Positions 24,247 to 32,136 of a stretch of DNA of 64,000 nt are shown in pieces; the stretch's first letter is position 1; every line of letters starts with the position of its first letter. The notes below the pieces were generated by a model. The model was not told where the DNA came from and made no database searches. It was given only the letters and a program-made list of their open reading frames with translations. Source of the DNA: an uncultured Poribacteria bacterium (GTDB lineage: Bacteria > Poribacteria > WGA-4E > WGA-3G); assembly GCA_951828515.1 (NCBI GenBank), contig OX639992.1, positions 5,248,217 through 5,312,216 on the forward strand. The letters are read 5' to 3'. Position numbers and translations under genes: made by a program.

Positions 24247-25077
24247 CTAACGTTCATCGCTTTTAACTTTCGCAACGAGATGCCAATGTATACTGCACTC
24301 CAGCGGCCAATCGGTACAAATACCGTCTACTCTGCTGGTGCGGGCTTTGTCCCAGGTGTCCGGTCGGTTTTCACCGATGTGCAAGGCGAGCCAAACTTGC
24401 TTACCGAGTTTACGCGCCTGATCCATCAATTTCACGTTTGGAATGAATCGCACCCACAGGCAATCTGCCAGCGGATCACGCAGGGTGGCAGTGAAATGAT
24501 CGGCTTCACTATCATTTAGATACACCGTGGTGCGTAGCTTCGGGTTGGCTTGTTTGAAGCGACGACTTGAATCGCTGGACTGACCGAAGGCGAAGAGTTG
24601 ATCGAACAATTCATACTTTTCGACGAGACTCACGATGTTCTTCTCAATTCCGGGCGAAATGACTTTCATATTCAATGCGATAGTCAATGGGGTTCGTTGA
24701 CGCTCGCGAATGAGTTTGAACACTTCTTCCAATGTCGGCACCTTCTCGCCAGTAAAACGCGGATCGAACCAACTTCCGGCATCCAGTTTGCGGATGTCGT
24801 CCAGCGTCATTTTGATGACTTCGCCGGTGCCGTTGGTCGTGCGGTCTACAGTCCCATCGTGAATGACAACCAAGTGTTCGTCACGGGTCTGATAGACGTC
24901 CAACTCGACCGCCAAACCCAACTCGATGGCGGCGGCGAAACTGGGCAGAGTATTCTCGGGCGCGTGCCGTGCCAAACCGCGGTGAGCGAGCAAGATCGGA
25001 TTCGCGGGCGACGCATGTATTTCTGGCTCCGACGGCGCGGCGATCACATACGTAAGCATCAGCATGTTGAATGGCAT
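24247..25077 (-). CDS. Glycerophosphodiester phosphodiesterase
   Basis: 276 residues of GDPD fold. Metal and catalytic residues are visible: HRG (32-34), ENTLPSF (41-47), Glu58 and Asp60 in VELDVYQT, and HD (73-74) in VIHDGTVDRTTNG. The later KMTLDDIRKLDAGSWF and KVPTLEEVF are typical. The enzyme hydrolyses glycerophosphodiesters to glycerol 3-phosphate and an alcohol. The N-terminal MPFNMLMLTYVIAAPS is short and may be a leftover of a signal peptide, so location is uncertain. It is followed on the same strand by nothing in operon; the gene upstream (2-hydroxyacid dehydrogenase) ends 97 bases before it. Confidence 0.88.
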   Translation of the reverse strand: MPFNMLMLTYVIAAPSEPEIHASPANPILLAHRGLARHAPENTLPSFAAAIELGLAVELDVYQTRDEHLVVIHDGTVDRTTNGTGEVIKMTLDDIRKLDAGSWFDPRFTGEKVPTLEEVFKLIRERQRTPLTIALNMKVISPGIEKNIVSLVEKYELFDQLFAFGQSSDSSRRFKQANPKLRTTVYLNDSEADHFTATLRDPLADCLWVRFIPNVKLMDQARKLGKQVWLALHIGENRPDTWDKARTSRVDGICTDWPLECSIHWHLVAKVKSDER

Positions 25078-25173
25078 AATTTACCCCCTGATTGCAAACC
25101 AACCTTATCTGGCGTTGCGAGATGGCAATTTTCCGATGTATCGACTCCCAACCGATAGTCCTTCTTAACAGTG

Positions 25174-26166
25174 TTATAGAGGATTCTCACAAAACGCCTT
25201 AACTCTCGGATGTTCCAAGACTTCCGGGTTAAGAACATGCGCCGGTGCGCGTCCTTGAATTGCATCCGTAACCTGCTTAATTGTGCAAAGGTCCAGCCGA
25301 ATGCCCGATTCAACGGTCATGCCGGCGTTGTGATTCGTACAGATAATGCGCGGATGGTCCTTGTGAATCGCCCGTGGTCCGTTAACTGGATCGTCCACGA
25401 CATAATACCAGAGTCGATTTTCGCTGACGGCTCGATTGGCGGCTTCATCGTCAACGAGATTCCCGCGCGATGGATTGATGAGAGACGCATGCGGTTTCAT
25501 CGCGCTGAGTTCCGCATAGCCGACGACAGTATCCGCACCCGATAGGTGCAGAGATACAGTATCGCTCTCTTGGAAGAGGGTCAGTGGTGTATCAACAGCC
25601 TCAGCACCAAATTCCGCGGCGAGTTCAGCGATATCTGGACGAATATCATACACCAACAGCCTTCCCTGCTCACCGAGAAGTGGACGCGCCCGACGCGCAA
25701 CCTCTTGTCCAATCCGACCGAAGCCGTACAAACCGAGTGTAGAACCCATCACCTCATGGGTCTTGATAAGCCCGAAATTCCCGTTATGGGAGGCGTTGTT
25801 TAGCGTATAGACCCGCTTCATGGTCGCGAACCACTGTGCAATCGCATATTCAGCGACGGTTACCATGTGTTCAGGAGCAATCGTGACAATAACACCGGAT
25901 TCGGTCGCCAAATCGACATTAACCGTTTCATATCCGACACCCCAACGTGCAATGATTCGGAGTGATTCTGCGGCTTGGTAGAAGCTTTCATGAAAAGGGA
26001 CTCCCCCTGCGACCACACCAATAACGCCATCGGCGTGTTCTGCGGTCAGTTCCGGGGGATGGATACTCAACTCACCGAATTGCTGCAAATCTGCCAACGC
26101 CGCTCGGCGTTCCGCAGAATCAAACTCAGAATTTTCAAAAATAGGAGAGAGATAAATTTTTGACAT
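25174..26166 (-). CDS. D-2-hydroxyacid dehydrogenase family protein
   Basis: 330 residues. A Rossmann motif GLYGFGRIGQEVARRARP (Gly148, 150, 153) is followed by an Asp-ending strand (VYDIRPD). The substrate arginine is Arg234 in INPSRGNLVDD, and His279 in TNHNAG is at the place of the catalytic histidine. The glutamate that usually pairs with it (in DVFxxEP) is not obvious: the segment reads YVVDDPVNGP. Family enzymes reduce 2-oxoacids such as glyoxylate, hydroxypyruvate or 3-phosphohydroxypyruvate with NAD(P)H. The gene lies 11 bases downstream of a KDG-kinase-like gene on the same strand, which suggests one sugar-acid catabolic operon. Confidence 0.87.
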   Translation of the reverse strand: MSKIYLSPIFENSEFDSAERRAALADLQQFGELSIHPPELTAEHADGVIGVVAGGVPFHESFYQAAESLRIIARWGVGYETVNVDLATESGVIVTIAPEHMVTVAEYAIAQWFATMKRVYTLNNASHNGNFGLIKTHEVMGSTLGLYGFGRIGQEVARRARPLLGEQGRLLVYDIRPDIAELAAEFGAEAVDTPLTLFQESDTVSLHLSGADTVVGYAELSAMKPHASLINPSRGNLVDDEAANRAVSENRLWYYVVDDPVNGPRAIHKDHPRIICTNHNAGMTVESGIRLDLCTIKQVTDAIQGRAPAHVLNPEVLEHPRVKAFCENPL

Positions 26167-26177
26167 AGTTTTTCTGT

Positions 26178-27221
26178 TTAGCGACTGATGCGGACACTCC
26201 CTGCCTCCATCGCTTTTTCTGCCTCTTCAGCTGTTGCCCAGTTGAAGTCGCCGGGGAAGGTATGCGCCAACGCAGAATACCCGCCTGCGAAATCGACTGC
26301 TTCTTGTGGTGATTTTCCGTTCAGTAGACTATAAATGAGTCCCGATGAGAAACTATCACCGCCGCCAACCCGATCCACCAATTCCAAGTTCTCATAGATA
26401 CGTGACAAATAGAACGCTTCGCCATCATACAGAAGTGTCCGCCAATCGTTCAACCACCCCGTTTTGGCATCACGCAACGTCGTACCGATCATTTCAATGT
26501 TGGGGAAAGCGTCCTTGACGCGTTGTGCGACTGCTTTGTAGTTATCAGGTTCAAGTTTACTATAGGATTCGGTTGCGCCTTCCGCGGCGAAACCGAGGGA
26601 TTTCTCGAAATCTTCCTCATTCCCGATAAGAACGGAGACATGCTCCATCATCGGTTGATTCGCGACTTGTGCTTCCTCTGCACTCCAGAGTTTAGAACGG
26701 AAGTTCAGATCGTAACTCGTTTTGACCCCTGCAGCGCGTGCCGCCTTGAGTGCCTCTGCCGAGACAGCCGCTGCGGATTCCGACAACGCAGGCGTAATTC
26801 CGCTGAGATGAAACCAGCGCGCACCGCTAAAAATAGATACCCAATCAATCTCTCCAAGCTGCACGTTAGAAATCGCGGAATAACCGCGATCATAGGTGAC
26901 GCTGCTCGCTCGCGGACCCGCGCCTAACTCAAGATGATAGAATCCATTGCGCTCCAAGCCGACCCCATCGAAATCGACCCAAACGATGTTTGACATATCC
27001 ACGCCGAGTTCGCGTCCCTTGTTGCAAATATAACGACCCGACCAATTGTCTACGAGTCGTGATACCCAAGCGGTCCGCAATCCGAGTTGTGCGGCGTTCA
27101 CAGCGACGTTCATCTCCGCACCACCTGCTGTGATTGAGAGCGATGACACCTGCTCAAGTCTCATATACTCCGGCGCGGTGAGTCGGATCATCGCTTCCCC
27201 AAACGTAACTAAATCGTACAT
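26178..27221 (-). CDS. PfkB-family sugar kinase, 2-keto-3-deoxygluconate kinase-like
   Basis: 347 residues. The N-terminal MYDLVTFGEAMIRLTAPE with GGAEMNVAVNAAQLGLRTAWVS is the first PfkB signature, and DRVGGGDSFSSGLIY (Asp289 as the catalytic base in GGGDSF) is the second. The long form and the YDLNFRSKLW strand are typical of KDG kinases, which make 2-keto-3-deoxy-6-phosphogluconate. The gene starts 3 bases after a small membrane-protein gene and its AGGAGAATG site lies inside the end of that gene. The downstream 2-hydroxyacid dehydrogenase and the nearby enolase-superfamily enzyme fit sugar-acid degradation. Confidence 0.87.
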   Translation of the reverse strand: MYDLVTFGEAMIRLTAPEYMRLEQVSSLSITAGGAEMNVAVNAAQLGLRTAWVSRLVDNWSGRYICNKGRELGVDMSNIVWVDFDGVGLERNGFYHLELGAGPRASSVTYDRGYSAISNVQLGEIDWVSIFSGARWFHLSGITPALSESAAAVSAEALKAARAAGVKTSYDLNFRSKLWSAEEAQVANQPMMEHVSVLIGNEEDFEKSLGFAAEGATESYSKLEPDNYKAVAQRVKDAFPNIEMIGTTLRDAKTGWLNDWRTLLYDGEAFYLSRIYENLELVDRVGGGDSFSSGLIYSLLNGKSPQEAVDFAGGYSALAHTFPGDFNWATAEEAEKAMEAGSVRISR

Positions 27222-27224
27222 ACT

Positions 27225-27491
27225 TCATTCTCCTATATTGGTGTCTTTTTTGTTCCGGTATTCGTTATAGAGATTTTCAATGCATTGTCCACAGAAACAG
27301 TAGACTCTACCGTATCCGCCGACCTCTTTTTCAAGCAATTCAGTCATTGTAAATTCGTTTTGACAGATGGCACAGACTTCGATCAGTGATCCGGGTTCAA
27401 CCTCTTCTGTGCTGGCTTTCCGCCGAGACATAAAGTGCAGAGTCAACCAAATGGTGATAGGTGTGAGAATTACAAAAATAATGAATAGCAT
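27225..27491 (-). CDS. Small membrane protein with a double CxxC zinc-ribbon-like part
   Basis: 88 residues. One N-terminal membrane segment (LFIIFVILTPITIWLTLHFM) is followed by a positively charged stop-transfer (SRRK). The soluble part carries CAICQNEF and CFCGQCIENLY, two Cys pairs that could hold zinc or another metal. It is not a family I recognise. Its end overlaps the ribosome-binding site of the KDG-kinase gene, so they are translated together, but no functional link can be stated. Confidence 0.7.
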   Translation of the reverse strand: MLFIIFVILTPITIWLTLHFMSRRKASTEEVEPGSLIEVCAICQNEFTMTELLEKEVGGYGRVYCFCGQCIENLYNEYRNKKDTNIGE

Positions 27492-27575
27492 GTAGTGTCC
27501 TTACAACGGCATAGAGCAATCGGTATTCCCATAACTATAGCGGATAGCTGAGAACATGTCAACGAAATTCTATGT

Positions 27576-27605
27576 TTGATAAATTGCTTAGATATGTGCT
27601 AAAAT
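27576..27605 (+). promoter_or_regulatory. Probable promoter of the enolase-superfamily gene
   Basis: TTGATA at 27576-27581, an 18-base spacer and TAAAAT at 27600-27605, 40 bases upstream of the ATG at 27645. A GGAGTAACTT Shine-Dalgarno site lies between them. Confidence 0.6.
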
Positions 27606-27644
27606 ACAGAGACACTTTCCAAGAATGGAGTAACTTATTCACAC

Positions 27645-28775
27645 ATGTCCAAAATAGCCCACGTAGACGTTTATCCGACTGCTGTCGGGATGAAAGACAT
27701 CTTTAATATCGGTACCGGTTTCGTCGGTGCTCCGGGATCCGCAGGCGATCATGTTTTCGTCAAGATCACAACAGACGATGGCTATGTCGGTTGGGGTGAA
27801 CAACGCGCGCTCCCTTCATGGAGCTACGAAACCACCGAATCCATCACGACCACCGTTCGGTATCACATTGCTCCATTACTGCTCGGACGTAATCCCTTAA
27901 ATCTCAACCAAATCCATGAGGCGATTTATCAGGCGTTGAAACCCGCCGTTAGCAATGGACATCCCTTCGCAAAAGCCGCCGTTGATATTGCTTTACATGA
28001 CCTCCGTGGCAAAATCCTTGGTATCCCACTGCATACGCTCTTCGGTGGAAAACGCCACGATACGCTACCGCTCTGCTATGCGCTGAGTATTGATACGCCG
28101 GAGATCATGGGATTGAAGGCAAAAGCCTTGGCTCCGTGTTCCTGTTTCAAAGTGAAGGTTGCTGGAACACCAGCGGCAGATGAAGAACGCCTGCGAGCAG
28201 TGCATGAAGCCGCACCTGATGCAAAACTCTGGATTGATGCGAATCAATCTTACACACCATCGAATGCGCTTGAATTGCTGAAGCGGGTTGCGGATGTCCG
28301 CGAAATTTACTGCATGGAACAACCCGTCGCAAGTCAGGATTGGTTCGGTATGAAGCGAGTCCGAGAGGATGCTTCAATTCCGATCGCCATTGACGAGGGG
28401 TGCTTCACCTACTTCGATTTAGCAAAGATCGCGCGCTTGGAATGTGCCGATACCGTCGTTTTGAAAGTGTGTAAATCTGGTGGGTTAAACGAATGTCTTA
28501 AGAGTGTACCTATTGCCGAAGCGAATTCACTTGAGCTTCTCGGCAGTGGATTGACAGAAGCGGGAATCGGGTTCATCGCAAGCGTCCATCTCTTTTCAAC
28601 TTTGGATCTTGTTCTCCCTGCGGAACTCAATGCCCCTGCTTTTCTGGAAACGATGGCAGTGAACGGTGTCGAAATCCATGACCACATTGTCACGGTCCCG
28701 GACGGTCCAGGTCTCGGTGTTAATCCTGATGAAGACTACATCAATGCGAATTTGATTGATGTCGAGAATCCTTAA
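27645..28775 (+). CDS. Mandelate racemase / muconate-lactonizing enzyme family protein
   Basis: 376 residues of the enolase superfamily. The lid domain ends near residue 110 and the barrel follows. The KxK pair is Lys169/Lys171 in FKVKVAG; metal ligands are Asp198 (WIDANQS), Glu225 (YCMEQP) and Asp250 or Glu251 (AIDEG). The second-side lysine is Lys274 or Lys277 in VVLKVCKSGG. This arrangement is that of the muconate-cycloisomerase / dipeptide-epimerase subgroup, which uses two lysines, rather than the mandelate-racemase type with a His-Asp dyad. The substrate is unknown. The 3' end overlaps the convergent MFS gene by 35 bases. Confidence 0.85.
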   Translation: MSKIAHVDVYPTAVGMKDIFNIGTGFVGAPGSAGDHVFVKITTDDGYVGWGEQRALPSWSYETTESITTTVRYHIAPLLLGRNPLNLNQIHEAIYQALKPAVSNGHPFAKAAVDIALHDLRGKILGIPLHTLFGGKRHDTLPLCYALSIDTPEIMGLKAKALAPCSCFKVKVAGTPAADEERLRAVHEAAPDAKLWIDANQSYTPSNALELLKRVADVREIYCMEQPVASQDWFGMKRVREDASIPIAIDEGCFTYFDLAKIARLECADTVVLKVCKSGGLNECLKSVPIAEANSLELLGSGLTEAGIGFIASVHLFSTLDLVLPAELNAPAFLETMAVNGVEIHDHIVTVPDGPGLGVNPDEDYINANLIDVENP

Positions 28776-29946
28776 GCAGTATAAATATTTCTATGACAAT
28801 CGCGATAGCAATTGCCACCGCACAGAGTAGATAAGGGCTTTGAACGCCTAATGATGAGTCCGCCGAGATACCCCCAAGGAACGGACCTAATAGGATCCCA
28901 ACCCCTAATATGGCTTCGTGCCATCCGCTCTTATTCCCTTTATCTGCATGCCGGTCGAGCCCGTAGTAGAGGCTACTAAAGTAAGTAAACGCTACAGATA
29001 CACCGATAACCGCAAAAGCAAAAGCCCAGAGAATTGTATGCTGTAACAATCCTATGCCGAGGAAACTCAGAATTGCCAGTAGTTGAACAATAAGTAGCGG
29101 GCTAAAACGATAATGCCATCGCGTCGAGTAGCCGGTCCCGAGGACAATGAACGCCAGCGTTTGAACACCCCCAAGTCCGAGCATCAGATTACCATATATT
29201 GCCGGGCGTATTCCCATCTCCAACGTGAGTTTTGGCGCGAGTTGGCGGAGCACCCCGAGCGAGAACCACGAGACAAAGTTCGCACACCGAGCCAGATGGA
29301 GATAAGTCATCCGAACGGGTAGCGGTGGGTACAGTATCTCAGGTGATTCCGCGTCGGATTCATCGGTGTGGACGGATAGATCTGATGAATCGGATTTGGC
29401 GATACGAGAAGTCCAAATTGTCACTAAGGTGAGTCCGGCGAAAATACTGGCGAGATAGAATGGCCTGAACGGGTTCGCACCACTGTATAGATAACTGGAG
29501 AACGCGGGTCCCAAGGTCATGCCGATACTCCAGAATAGGTTGAAGAGCATAATCCGGTGAATTAATTCGCCTTCGCCTTCTCGCTCAGCGAGCCATGCCT
29601 CGTAAGCCGGAAAGAAGAGTGCCATACTGACACCGAGTCCGGGAAAGACCCTCATCAGATGTCCGCTGTTTCGACAAAAGGCAAGTCCTATGCTGACTGC
29701 TCCAAGTATGAGGCACGCGGCGTAAAGGATATACCGACGCTCTATTCGGTCCGAGAATCTTCCGCACGGGATCGCGAGCAGCGCGAAAATCCCGTTGGTT
29801 ACTGCCATCAACACACCCAGGAAGGTTGAGGAGAGTTCTAAATGGCTGGTATAAAAAGAGGTATTGGTTAGAATACTGCTAAAGGCGAGGTCAATCAGTA
29901 GGACTGGCAGATAAACGGTGAGCAGTTGGATAGGTTTTAGGCGCAT
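28741..29946 (-). CDS. Major facilitator superfamily (MFS) transporter
   Basis: About 401 residues from the ATG at 29946 (TGGAG upstream); a TTG seven codons earlier is less likely. Twelve hydrophobic segments can be traced. Between the second and third there is the MFS loop motif as GRFSDRIERRYIL, and a central cytoplasmic loop at about residue 190-205 is acidic (SDESDAES-like). Such proteins are proton-driven carriers of small solutes. The gene starts 23 bases after a Mo-oxidoreductase gene on the same strand and ends within the 3' end of the enolase-superfamily gene, so it may import the substrate of one of them. Confidence 0.87.
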   Translation of the reverse strand: MRLKPIQLLTVYLPVLLIDLAFSSILTNTSFYTSHLELSSTFLGVLMAVTNGIFALLAIPCGRFSDRIERRYILYAACLILGAVSIGLAFCRNSGHLMRVFPGLGVSMALFFPAYEAWLAEREGEGELIHRIMLFNLFWSIGMTLGPAFSSYLYSGANPFRPFYLASIFAGLTLVTIWTSRIAKSDSSDLSVHTDESDAESPEILYPPLPVRMTYLHLARCANFVSWFSLGVLRQLAPKLTLEMGIRPAIYGNLMLGLGGVQTLAFIVLGTGYSTRWHYRFSPLLIVQLLAILSFLGIGLLQHTILWAFAFAVIGVSVAFTYFSSLYYGLDRHADKGNKSGWHEAILGVGILLGPFLGGISADSSLGVQSPYLLCAVAIAIAIVIEIFILLKDSRHQSNSH

Positions 29947-29969
29947 TTTTCTCCATTTCGCACCCAACG

Positions 29970-30962
29970 TTATGGCATCACAATCGCAGCATCGATCATG
30001 TGATAACCTGTCGCGCCAACCGGTTCTACTTCGATTCCGATTTCGTCTTGCGTAACACCATTGTTGCCGGTGGCTCTTGCGTAAATCTCAACAGGTTCCG
30101 ACTTCTCAGGAACCTGCCAGTTCCATTTCCAGAGCACCCACGCCAGTGGGGTATCTTTCGCCCAAATGTCTGCCTCTTCCCATGTCTGTCCGTAGTCGAT
30201 ACTAACTTCCACCTTCTTGATGCCGCCGTGGTTGCCTGCATCGAACGCCGCACCGCTTACTGTGTAGACCTTACCGCCGGGAATTTCCTCGCCTTCAGTC
30301 GGTGTTCCAATCATTGTGGCAAGCTTCACATTCGCAATCGGATCCCAACCCCGTTTCTCCCAGTAACTTTCATGCTCCTTCGCCAGCTGGATGTTCATTA
30401 TCCATTTCGGATTTTTCGTGCCGTAATGCCCCGGGTTAAGCAATCGGATTGGGAAGCCGTGCTCAGTCGGTAGTGGTTCATCGTTCATCTCATAGGCGAG
30501 AAGTGTCTCTTCACGCATCGCGTCTTCCAAAGGGATCGCTGTGTGGTAGCCATCCGCACACCGGAAAACAACCACTTCGACTTCTGGTGTTGGTCCGACG
30601 CTCTCAAGTAGATCGCGCAATCGAATGCCTTTCCACACCGCATTGCTCATCTGTTCCGTACCGATCGGATCGCCGATGCACTTCAGGGTTCGCATCGCCG
30701 TGACAGACTCCATCGCCGTAATGTCTTCAAGTCGCAGCGGTGGTATCCGTTTTTCGGTGAGACCGGTGATTACCAATCGCCACGCCGCTGCGTCAAGTTC
30801 AGCAGGATCGCCGATCTGTAGGATGTAGAAATCGGCATTCGGTGTTATCAGTGTGCTCGGCTTCAATTGTGATGCCTCTGCGGCGTGTCCTTCCAATTGA
30901 ACGGGCAGGACCATTCCTGCGGCACTCATCGCGCTCAGTTTTATGAACGTTCGTCTTTTCAT
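29970..30962 (-). CDS. Sulfite-oxidase-like molybdenum cofactor oxidoreductase, Tat-exported
   Basis: 330 residues. The N-terminus MKRRTFIKLSAMSAAGMVLP is a twin-arginine signal (RRTFIK). The molybdopterin domain of the sulfite-oxidase fold has Cys95 in MRTLKCIGDPIG, the expected molybdenum ligand, and WKGIRLRDLLE and GYHTAIPLEDA follow. The C-terminal ~90 residues (KVYTVSGAAFDAGNHGGIKKVEVSIDYGQTW) are a Mo-co dimerisation beta domain, so it is closer to sulfite oxidase/SoxC than to MsrP. It probably oxidises sulfite or a related small anion in the periplasm. No heme subunit is adjacent. The Shine-Dalgarno AAGGA comes from a dispersed repeat end (30963-30985). Confidence 0.87.
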   Translation of the reverse strand: MKRRTFIKLSAMSAAGMVLPVQLEGHAAEASQLKPSTLITPNADFYILQIGDPAELDAAAWRLVITGLTEKRIPPLRLEDITAMESVTAMRTLKCIGDPIGTEQMSNAVWKGIRLRDLLESVGPTPEVEVVVFRCADGYHTAIPLEDAMREETLLAYEMNDEPLPTEHGFPIRLLNPGHYGTKNPKWIMNIQLAKEHESYWEKRGWDPIANVKLATMIGTPTEGEEIPGGKVYTVSGAAFDAGNHGGIKKVEVSIDYGQTWEEADIWAKDTPLAWVLWKWNWQVPEKSEPVEIYARATGNNGVTQDEIGIEVEPVGATGYHMIDAAIVMP

Positions 30963-31048
30963 TTTTTAATTTTTCCTTGCGGAGAAACAACGTGCGTTTG
31001 GATTTTGACGTGCGTCCCTTAAATCCGCCTGCGCCGTTGTTGCAGGCT
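30963..31048 (-). repeat. Dispersed CCGCAAGG...AATTAAAA element, copy b, supplying an RBS
   Basis: Read on the minus strand: GCCTGCAACAACGGCGCAGGC hairpin-type start, an AAGGGACGCACGTC middle, and the end CTCCGCAAGGAAAAATTAAA, directly followed by the ATG at 30962. The AAGGA of the element is the only Shine-Dalgarno site. It is nearly the same as copy c before 55818. Confidence 0.75.
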
Positions 31049-31093
31049 ACGTTTCTTGATGATACTTTACAGTTTCCGATGGCTGATGGCTAA

Positions 31094-31288
31094 TTATTCC
31101 TTGCGTCTTTTTCTGCTTCGCATTCGCATTGTAATTTTTACGACCCCTCTCACCATAATAGCTGTGCCGCTGCACAGAAATAGGGGTAATCCCCATTTCC
31201 AGTGAAAGAAAAAGTAAGCGATAAAACTGACACACATCAAAACGATGAACGTGTTCAGAAGTTTTTTGTTTTCATACCATTTCTGCAT
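31094..31288 (-). CDS. Small hypothetical membrane protein
   Basis: 64 residues with two hydrophobic segments (LLNTFIVLMCVSFIAYFFF and LPLFLCSGTAIMVRGVV) and a strongly basic C-terminus (MRMRSRKRRKE), so positive-inside topology with both ends in the cytoplasm. No family is recognised. It lies 42 bases after a minus-strand gene and lacks a clear Shine-Dalgarno, so it may be a downstream member of that transcript or a chance frame. Confidence 0.4.
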   Translation of the reverse strand: MQKWYENKKLLNTFIVLMCVSFIAYFFFHWKWGLPLFLCSGTAIMVRGVVKITMRMRSRKRRKE

Positions 31289-31330
31289 TTTACACCGAGG
31301 GACGGATTTCCATGTATGTCCGCCTTCTCT

Positions 31331-31936
31331 TCACGCTTTTTGGGAGACCATGCTTGAAAGGATCCCCAGAATTTTGTCGCACTGCACAATTTGATAATCT
31401 GCCATATCAATTTGGAGTTTCTGTCCTTCCAATTTGAGGAAGTACCACTCAGTGCCTGTAGTGGAAGCTCCATAAATGTATGGAATGTCATTTCCTCTCT
31501 CTGCATTGAAGCGTTGTGCGGCAATCATCTCGGCAACACACTGACCTAATCCAAGTTTCGGCTCAGCGTTTTTTGCCTCAACCAGCACGATAATAGGTGC
31601 CTCTAAAGAAAATTGGACCGGTGACAAACTCACTAAAAAGTCACACACCCCAACTAAGCCTTTTTCGGCATCAACACTGAAATCAATTCCCGAAAAAAGA
31701 CTGATACGTCGATCATAATGTTCGCGGAGTTCAACAAGGATTTCAGCAACAATCATTTCCGAACGTGCTTTCTCTGTTCCTATAGCGACCGCTAACGACA
31801 CGTTTCTCGCCAACGCGCTGGTAAGGTGGCTGCTCGGTACCACAGGTTCTGTTTCTGAAAAGATGTTGTCGACTTCAATCCTTTCTAATTGAAACGTTGT
31901 CACTACTGACTCTAAGGTAAAGTTGCTATAAGCCAT
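31331..31936 (-). CDS. Conserved protein of unknown function with PD-(D/E)XK-like core
   Basis: 201 residues from ATG 31936 (MAYSNFTLESV), preceded by GAGGATTA; the ATG at 32053 adds an unlikely extension. The pattern SLAVAIGTEKARSEMIVAEILVELRE ... SLFSGIDFSVDAEKGLVGVCDFLVSLSP ... APIIVLVEAKNAEPKLGLGQCVAEMIAA ... YGASTTGTEWYFLKLEG is known from many cyanobacterial and other genomes as a conserved hypothetical family. The Glu-x-Lys in VLVEAKN after a conserved Asp (GVCDFLV) and a Gln in GLGQCVAEM suggest a PD-(D/E)XK nuclease fold. Function is unknown. It stands alone. Confidence 0.72.
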   Translation of the reverse strand: MAYSNFTLESVVTTFQLERIEVDNIFSETEPVVPSSHLTSALARNVSLAVAIGTEKARSEMIVAEILVELREHYDRRISLFSGIDFSVDAEKGLVGVCDFLVSLSPVQFSLEAPIIVLVEAKNAEPKLGLGQCVAEMIAAQRFNAERGNDIPYIYGASTTGTEWYFLKLEGQKLQIDMADYQIVQCDKILGILSSMVSQKA

Positions 31937-32136
31937 CTGATTAATCCTCAAGAATGTTTTCCTACCCTGCGTTGTCCTTTTAGACCCCTTATGTAAAATA
32001 ATATCATTTCTATGTTTCAATGTCAAGTTGAAAGGTAAGTTGATAGGTTGCATTTTCTTTGGAAAAATGCTATGCTTTCCCTATGATTTCTCCTACGAAC
32101 CCAAGCCTTTTTTAAGTTAAAGGATCGGAACCCTTC

